Position numbers and translations under genes: made by a program
Part shown: positions 58,072-64,000 of the stretch, in pieces
How positions within the stretch are numbered: position 1 is the stretch's first letter
Layout of the letters: each line of letters opens with the position of its first letter
Assembly (NCBI RefSeq): GCF_958979055.1
Contig: NC_084887.1
Span: 39,249,120-39,313,119 of the forward strand
Direction: 5' to 3'
DNA from: Alnus glutinosa
Taxonomy: Eukaryota > Streptophyta > Magnoliopsida > Fagales > Betulaceae
DNA length: 64,000 bases
Notes under the pieces: model-generated
Told to the model about the DNA's origin: nothing
Database searches by the model: none
What the model saw: only the letters and a program-made list of their open reading frames with translations

Positions 58072-59093
58072 GGAAAATTATAGTTTAACCCCTCAAATTA
58101 TCACCCGTTTTGCGCTTAGCCCCATAAACTGCCAACACTCCGACTCCGCCCTACCAAACTACCAAAACCTTTGATAAAGGCCCCATTTGGCGAAATATCT
58201 CCATATTACCCCTGCCACGTGTCATTTTTCAATTAAAAAAAAATAAAAAAACTAAATTTTTATTTTTATTTTTATTTTTTTAAAAAAAAAAGAAAAAAGA
58301 AAATATGGGGTGGCTGCCGAGCCACCCCCTTGGGGAGTGGGGTGGCCTGCGAGCCACCCCAAGGGGCCGGGGTGGCCTGCGAGCCACCCCAGAGGTGGTG
58401 CCGGCCACCTCTGGAGGTGGCTCGCAGGCCACCCCCGAGCCCTAGGGGTGGCTTACGGGCCACCCCGAAGTCCATTTGGGGTGGCCCGAAAGCCACCCCT
58501 AGGGCTCTAGGGGTGGCGCGCGGCCACCCCAAGGGGCCGGGGTGGCCTGCAAGCCATCCCAGAGGTGGCGTCGTACACCTCTGGGGTGGCTCGCAAGCCA
58601 CCCCCGAGCCCTTGGGGTGGCTTACGGGCCACCCCGAAGTCCATTTGGGGTGGCCCGAAAGCCACCCCTAGGGCTCTAGGGGTGGCGCCGGCCACCTCTG
58701 GGGGTGGCTTACGGTCCACCCCGAAGTCCATTCGGGGTGGCCCGAAAGCCACCCCTAGGGCTCTAGGGGTGGCGGGTGGCCACCCCCAGAGGCCGAGGTG
58801 GCCTGCGAGCCACCCCAGAGGTGGCTCGCAGGCCACCGCACTCCCAAGGGGGTGGTAGCCACCCCATATTTTCTTTTCTTTTTTTAAATAAAAATAAAAA
58901 TAAAAATTTAGTTTTTTTAGTTTTTATTTAATTGAAAAATGACACGTGGCAAGGGTAATATGGAGATATTTCGCCAAATGGGGCCTTTATCAAAGGTTTT
59001 GGTAGTTTGGTAGGCCGGAGTCGGAGTGTTGGCAGTTTGTGGGGCTAAGCGCAAAACGGGTGGTAATTTGAGGGGCTAAACTATAATTTCCCC
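58072..59093. mobile_element. Mutator-like fold-back element with expanded GGTGGC core
   Basis: 1022 bp, flanked by TTAAAGAAA on both sides (58063-58071, 59094-59102). Inverted arms of about 200 bp pair almost fully (AAATTATAGTTT, CGCAAAACGGGTG, CCAAATGGGGCCTTTATCAA). The core, 58310-58865, is over 500 bp of GGTGGC/GCCACC palindromes and contains three copies of a ~72-bp higher-order unit near 58444, 58615 and 58707. Open frames in it are low-complexity artefacts. Confidence 0.9.
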
Positions 59094-59102
59094 TTAAAGA
59101 AA

Positions 59103-59807
59103 AAAAGAAAAAAGAAAAAAGAAAAATAAGGGCAGTACTCTGCTTTAGGCTTTAAAGTTGTTTAGAGCCTCGTGTATCGATCACAGGTTTACACCTCGAT
59201 TAAGCAAAAGATTCAAAAGAAAATTCCCATTCAATAATAAAGAGACAACTGCATGGGCGGACCCCACAGAGAGATCGATGCAATTAAGCAAAATGCTAAA
59301 AGCATTTGGTCATTTTTGTCATTTACCTAATAAAGCTAAAGTCGTAAATGATGCTTCTTGCTTGCTGAGTTAGGTTTTCACTTCAACGGCTCTCGACTCT
59401 CGTTCTATTTTTTCCATAGTGATATACCCAGAGCTCTCTCCGTCTCTATCAAGGAAAGTGATAGAGATACAAGTCATAAAAAGGGAATGGCGTGCGAATC
59501 TCCCTACCCACCCACCCACATATACCAGAAGCAAACCAATGGAATAGAGCCACGTGTCTGTCACTTCATCTGCTTTTTCTTACTTTTTTTTTTCTTTTTT
59601 TTTTTATTTTTTTTGGGGCGGGGGGGGGGGGGGGGGGGGGGGGGGGGAAGGTAAGATGCATGCTTTTTCTTACTTATATTAATTTCACGTTCGATCATCA
59701 TCTTCTTGCCTTTTTCTTTCTTATTACTTATTAGCCCCCCACCCCACCAAACAACACATGCATGTTCATTTACCCAGGAAAATGACACGCATCCCTCATC
59801 GGGACGC
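59103..59807. other. Spacer upstream of the second DUF761 gene
   Basis: Contains a T tract and a G tract of about 30 (59616-59647), which is prone to sequencing error. No gene. Confidence 0.45.
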
Positions 59808-59814
59808 TATAAAA
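59808..59814 (+). promoter_or_regulatory. TATA box of the DUF761 gene
   Basis: TATAAAA lies 177 bp before the ATG at 59991, with a pyrimidine-rich leader (CTCTCTCTCC near 59912) between them. It would place transcription start near 59840. Confidence 0.6.
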
Positions 59815-59990
59815 GCCCCTGCACCCACTTTGTAGTCTTTCATGCCAAATCCACTACTTTTTATTATTTTTGCTTGTGCGACGTACGAAAAACCTGTACA
59901 ACAAGCAAGCCTCTCTCTCCCTCTCGCTAGTAAAATAAAAGCCTAGTATACCTTTTTTGTGTTCATTTCCTCCAATTAATTAAGCCAAAG

Positions 59991-60626
59991 ATGAAGAACA
60001 AAGCATCTGCAATATTGAAGCAGATAATAGCTACGTTGAGCTCAATGGCCAAGGCTAAAAGCCTGGCTCTCAAGAGTAAAACAAGGGCCATCAAGACTCG
60101 CCTGATTATATTGTCTTTACTTAGCAAGAAGAAGTTCCTGATGAGCTCCCTCTCTCACAGTATACGGCAAAAAAAGAGCTCCATCTCTCACAAGCTCCAT
60201 ACTTTGCTTGGCCACAATGACAAACACTCGGACGTCCATGAAAACGACCAAAGCAAGGCCATTGTACTGTACGAAGGCAACATTAATGCCATGACCCACG
60301 AGTCCCTCCCTGACCAAATTCGTACAGAGTTGTTGGAGGAGAAGGATCACGGCTGCTTAGACGAAGCAGATGACAAGTACCCGGATCTGACCCACTCGCC
60401 GTTCTTCTCAGAGGATCTGGAATTGGAAGATCCGGGAGGTTCCGTGATAGATCTGGTGAAGACTTCAAAGGAAGGGGTAGGGGAGGAATTCAGCCTAGAA
60501 GACGAGATAGACCACGTGGCAGACCTCTTCATAAAGAGGTTCCATAGAAGGATGCGGATGCAGAAGCAGCTGTCCTTGAAGATGTACCAGGCCGGAGATG
60601 CTGCAGAGGAGTGCCTAGCTAGCTAG
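59991..60626 (+). CDS. DUF761 (cotton-fibre-like) protein
   Basis: Intronless, 211 aa, starting MKNKASAILKQIIATLSSMA. The N-terminal 75 residues are strongly basic (KSKTRAIKTRL, SKKKFLMSSL), the middle is acidic, and the C-terminus carries the DUF761 motif DHVADLFIKRFHRRMRMQKQ. A TATA box lies at a suitable distance. The stop codon falls inside a CTAG tetranucleotide repeat (60614-60639). Biochemical function is unknown for the family; many members respond to hormones or stress. Confidence 0.9.
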   Translation: MKNKASAILKQIIATLSSMAKAKSLALKSKTRAIKTRLIILSLLSKKKFLMSSLSHSIRQKKSSISHKLHTLLGHNDKHSDVHENDQSKAIVLYEGNINAMTHESLPDQIRTELLEEKDHGCLDEADDKYPDLTHSPFFSEDLELEDPGGSVIDLVKTSKEGVGEEFSLEDEIDHVADLFIKRFHRRMRMQKQLSLKMYQAGDAAEECLAS

Positions 60627-61386
60627 CTAGCTAGCTAACTTTTATATTTATTCATTTATTAGCTAGTATCATCTTTTAAAACCAAGAAATCCACCCCCCT
60701 TAAATTTCTAAAAGCTTTAGAAGAGTTAGAGGAGACTCATGAGTCGTCATGACTATGTTACCTTTCCATTTCTCTGTCGAGAACAGCCCAGAAGGCCAGG
60801 CTTGTCGCGGCCGATTTATGGACCATATTGTTATTATATTCGTGGGTGAACCTCCTGTAATTGCTCTAATACATGGATATATTCTTAAATATATCCTCCT
60901 GTATATATTAAGATATAGGTTTTGTCGTAGAAAAATCTTGTAATGATATATATCACAACAATCAGAACTCTATATATTAATACTAAACAAATGTTTTCTC
61001 CTTCAGAAAATATGGCAACTGATCAGCCTGGAAGCCTCTAACTTTGATTTAGGCCAACAAGAAATTAAAAAAGCCTCTAACTTTGATTTAACCTGAACTC
61101 TTTTGAATTTCTAATTCAGATGACATTGATTGATCAACACGGACAACAAGAAGAAACACACGATTGAATGGAAGAGAGAAGTTAACAATTTTGCTCTAGA
61201 TGCTAAAGTATTTGCAAATATGGAAGAGTTCTTTAAATTATGACTCATCAAGCACCACCTTTAATTGGTAAGAGCACTGGCCATTTGATTTTAAAAAAAA
61301 ATTTAGAGGAAAAAAAATTACATTTTACTTCCACATATATCTAAATATAATCCACAATAACTTTCTTTAATATTTCATTATTTCAA
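60627..61386. other. 3' UTR and spacer after the DUF761 gene
   Basis: Begins with the CTAG repeat and then AT-rich DNA. TAACTTTGATTTA-type phrases are duplicated at about 61040 and 61080. No gene. Confidence 0.45.
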
Positions 61387-61568
61387 GAGTAATGCTACAC
61401 ATCATCCCCTTGTCCTCCTTTTGTCACCCCAAAATTGATGTGACTCTTAAAATAGTCATTGGATCAAAATCCAATGGTAATCTATCATAAATCCAATGGT
61501 AATTTTAAGAGCCACATCAATTTTGGGGTGACAAAAGGAGGACAATGAGATGATGTGTAGCATTATTC
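61387..61568. mobile_element. 182-bp MITE with perfect 9-bp target duplication
   Basis: GAGTAATGCTACACATCATC at the left is inverted at the right (GATGATGTGTAGCATTATTC); arms of about 60 bp include CCTCCTTTTGTCACCCCAAA. TTATTTCAA flanks both sides (61378-61386, 61569-61577). Confidence 0.88.
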
Positions 61569-61639
61569 TTATTTCAAAGCCAAATCAACATCGACCGGAG
61601 CCACCGCCCCACACCATCTCCAAAAACTTCCTCCTCTCT

Positions 61640-61770
61640 CTCTGTGCAAAAATTCACCACAGGCACCAGCTAATTAACGGTGATGCCGCAGCAATGCTCC
61701 TCCAGCTCGTCGGCAACGGTGGCCATATGGTGGCCTCTCGTGCCCTCTACGGCGGGGCCCACGCGATCTG
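61640..61770 (+). pseudogene. Possible methionine gamma-lyase fragment
   Basis: The frame reads AAMLLQLVGNGGHMVASRAL then YGGAHAI and a stop. That resembles the LLQL...GGHVVASRTLYGGTHAL segment of plant methionine gamma-lyase (PLP-dependent Cys/Met metabolism family). Only about 30 codons fit and the flanks do not, so it is at most a short gene relic. Confidence 0.35.
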
Positions 61771-62174
61771 AGCGACTTGGAAATGCTGAGCAACGCCATT
61801 GTCCAAGGCCCAACCCTTGATCTGCTGCTCCAATGGGTAAACCAAATGGGAGCAAAAATTTCATAAGAGAGTGGCGTAGATGAAGAGAGGAAGCGAGGGC
61901 TTGGAGATTTAGAGGCAATACAATAAATAAATAAATAAAAAGAAAAAGAAAGTGATTAATTAGGATGTTTGGATGCATTGTCTTTCAAAAATCAATTCTA
62001 GGTATTCGTAATTTTTAAAAAACAAATAAGATTTTGTTAAATTTTTGCTCATTTTATTTTAAGAAGTCAAATCATTTAAACATTTTTTTCAACTTTATTT
62101 TACCTTGAAATTTGTACTAAATTATAATTGAATTTAGATTTCAAAAAATCGAACATCCAAGCGTGTTATTTTTA
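61771..62174. other. Intergenic, nothing recognised
   Basis: Spacer with an AAAT repeat near 61920-61940; no gene. Confidence 0.4.
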
Positions 62175-62838
62175 GGGATAATTGCACCACTGGTCTCTGG
62201 GTTAGCCTAAATTACGAATCATTCTATGTGGTATAAAAAGTTTATGGAAGATCTTTGTGGTAAACTGTAATTATAAATCATTCACTAAACTCGTTTTCCT
62301 CCAATCAAGTTAACAGAGTCCGTTAGTTTGTCACGTCATACCCAATAGAAAATCGACACATGTATATTACAATAAAAAAAATATAAAAATGTTAAAAATA
62401 TAAATAAATAAAACTTAAAAACTAAAATAGTGAATAGGTGACTACCGATTGGGCAGCCACCCCAAAGGCATCTAGGGGTGGCTCAAAAGCTTACCCCAGC
62501 CCTTGGAAGTGGCGCGCGGCCACCCCTAAATGGGTAGCTGCCCAACCAGCAGCCATCTTTTCACTATTTTTTAAATTTTTTTTATAAAAAATAATAATTT
62601 TAAAGTTTTATTTATTTATATTTTTAATATATTTATATTTTTAATTGTAATTGACACGTGTCGATTTTTTATTGAGTATGACGTGGCAAACTAACGGATT
62701 CTGTTAACTTGGTGGACAGAAAAACGAGTTCAGAGAGTGATTTGTAATTATAGTTCACTATAAAGACCATTCATGAACTTTTTATACTACAGAGAGTGAT
62801 TCGTAATTTAGGCTAACTCCATTGACTAGTGGTGTAAT
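62175..62838. mobile_element. Fold-back MITE with GGTGGC core, right tip cut off
   Basis: Left end GGGATAATTGCACCACTGGT; the right arm mirrors it back to GGTGTAAT and then stops about six bases short, where TGTAGCGCCCC starts. Arms pair through GACACGTGTCGAT-like and CTAACGGAYTCTGTTAAC-like phrases. The core (62455-62560) has GGTGGC/GCCACC palindromes. The left flank is TTATTTTTA, the same 9-mer that flanks the 51038 element. Confidence 0.78.
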
Positions 62839-63483
62839 TGTAGCGCCCCAGATTTTAAGACATAAAATATAATGCCTTAAAATAGAAATTTAAGACTAAT
62901 TAATAAATGCAAAAGAATATATAAATATTTATGAAAATAAATATTCATTAGTATTTGAATATTTATAAGATGGAATAATCATTTAAAAGCACAGTTACAT
63001 TTCTAGTTGATTAAATGAACCAACTGGATCGTAAAAATATAAGAGATTAGAAATATATAGGATAAAACGCAAAATGGGGGATCAATTGCCCTATCGATTG
63101 ATACCTAGTAACTACGATCGTTTGACCTAGCGATCGTTACCCATGAGCTAATGCTTGATCGCCAGTTCTTGCCGATCGATCCCCTAGAATTGCAAAGTAC
63201 AGCAGCACCGATCACCTTTACTTTAATATTTACCAAAACTCATTATTTCTTTGTTGAGTCGACTACCCAACTGCTGCTATCCCAGCCCGTGCTCAATTCT
63301 GAGCCCAATCGATCCAAGCCACTCGAGCTTCTATATATAGAAAGGCCCTCTTCACTCGTTCACACACAACCTTCCTCCTTCTCTGCTTTTCTCTCTTGCA
63401 GGAAGCTAATTCATTCTCTGCAATTTTCTTCTCTTGGCTCTATAAAACCAAAAGAATTCTCTTATTTTCTCTTCTTTTCGTGA
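62839..63483 (+). mobile_element. Probable LTR, inserted in the MITE tip
   Basis: Begins TGTAGCGCCCCAGATTTTAA, the style of opening seen in plant Ty3-type LTRs, exactly where the fold-back MITE is interrupted. It has a TATA-like CTATATATAG (63331-63340) followed by a pyrimidine-rich stretch. No internal coding part is present before another LTR-like sequence starts. The identity is inferred from the ends and the interruption only. Confidence 0.45.
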
Positions 63484-64000
63484 TGTAGGACAATCCGAGG
63501 ATGCGCCTCGGAAGGTTGACAATGTCGTCTCGGATTGACCTCGGATAATATCTGAGACGAAATGTCAGGATCCACACCGAACCGAGATGTACCGACATTT
63601 GCCTCTGTCTAATGCCGCGATCCCACCGTATCAAATAACCGAGACCCAGCTCGGTAAATCAAGGTGGAAGATTTCTGGGAAGAAGCAGCCGAGCCGATTT
63701 TCTGGAAAGAAACAGCCGAGCAGATTTTCTGGAGATTTCGTGCGGAAATCGTGGAAGAGTTGTTGATTTCCTTATTTTATTTTTATAATTATTTTGTAGT
63801 ACTTTTCCTTAAATTTTGGGATTCCCCTTGACCATCAAATCTCTCTCATTAATGAGGATTTGATGACAACTTTTATTTATTATTTATTTCCTTTTACAAG
63901 CCTTAAAGCTTCACTATAAAAGGGAAACAATGTAAGAATGATGATTATTATTGATTATCATTAAATGAATGTTTGATTTTCCTCTTCAGCTTGCGAGTTG
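63484..64000 (+). mobile_element. Probable second LTR, runs off the window
   Basis: Starts TGTAGGACAATCCGAGGATG. It is rich in CCGAG/CTCGG motifs, carries the TATA box CTATAAAAGG (63914-63923) and continues past the window end. A 5' LTR or solo LTR is the likeliest reading; the far end and any coding part are not visible. Confidence 0.45.

Noticed and set aside
58272-58858. Open frames of about 100 codons rich in GHPRALG / ACEPPQ repeats
   Set aside because: Translation of the GGTGGC palindrome core of a fold-back element; open on both strands because the repeat lacks stops.
58310-58865. CRISPR-like or satellite array
   Set aside because: Repeats are palindromic, not separated by unique spacers, and sit inside a transposon with target duplications in a plant genome.
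63484-64000. Endogenous viral sequence at the window end
   Set aside because: Only LTR-like features (TG start, TATA box) are visible and no coding region is present, so an LTR retrotransposon is the simpler reading.

Overview
The window is nuclear DNA of a dicot plant, most likely a woody species. The evidence is the gene content (NFRKB-type INO80 subunit, mitochondrial Rieske protein, SNM1 nuclease, NIPA transporter, a chloroplast CCB1 relic, DUF761 genes), GT-AG introns with U-rich acceptors, an AT-rich background, and dense plant-type LINE, SINE, MITE and LTR debris. The species cannot be named from the sequence. No CRISPR, operon, tRNA or rRNA gene was seen.

Layout. 0.2-5.0 kb: a 5'-truncated L1-type LINE on the minus strand with a 16-bp target duplication and one frameshift. 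5-12 kb: gene-free, AT-rich, with a short tRNA-derived SINE and other repeats. 12.25-20.42 kb (minus): a nine-exon NFRKB/DEUBAD gene of 910 aa with a probable GC-AG intron. 24.5-27.7 kb (plus): a decayed, intron-containing copy of CCB1. 28.37-31.30 kb (minus): the mitochondrial Rieske iron-sulphur protein, 281 aa. 34.53-37.50 kb (minus): SNM1, 481 aa, nine exons. 38.83-43.71 kb (plus): a NIPA/DUF803 magnesium transporter, 437 aa, thirteen coding exons, head-to-head with SNM1. 45.39-46.27 kb (plus): an intronless C2/SRC2-like protein. 48.54-49.20 kb (minus) and 59.99-60.63 kb (plus): two DUF761 proteins. 51-64 kb is otherwise repeats, ending in two probable LTRs at the window edge.

The CDS models were built by hand; every exon-exon phase is consistent and each sums to a whole number of codons. 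From memory, the Arabidopsis homologues of NIPA, SNM1 and CCB1 lie close together (At3g26670, At3g26680, At3g26710). That would make 24-44 kb an old conserved block in which CCB1 has died here.

The most unusual non-genic signal is a group of fold-back elements with long terminal inverted repeats, 9-bp target duplications where both ends survive, and a GC-rich core of GGTGGC/GCCACC palindromes. Copies or pieces occur near 9.5, 17.6, 51.0, 53.0, 53.7, 56.8, 58.1 and 62.2 kb. Several insertions are nested (55-57 kb; 62-64 kb), so their order can be read.
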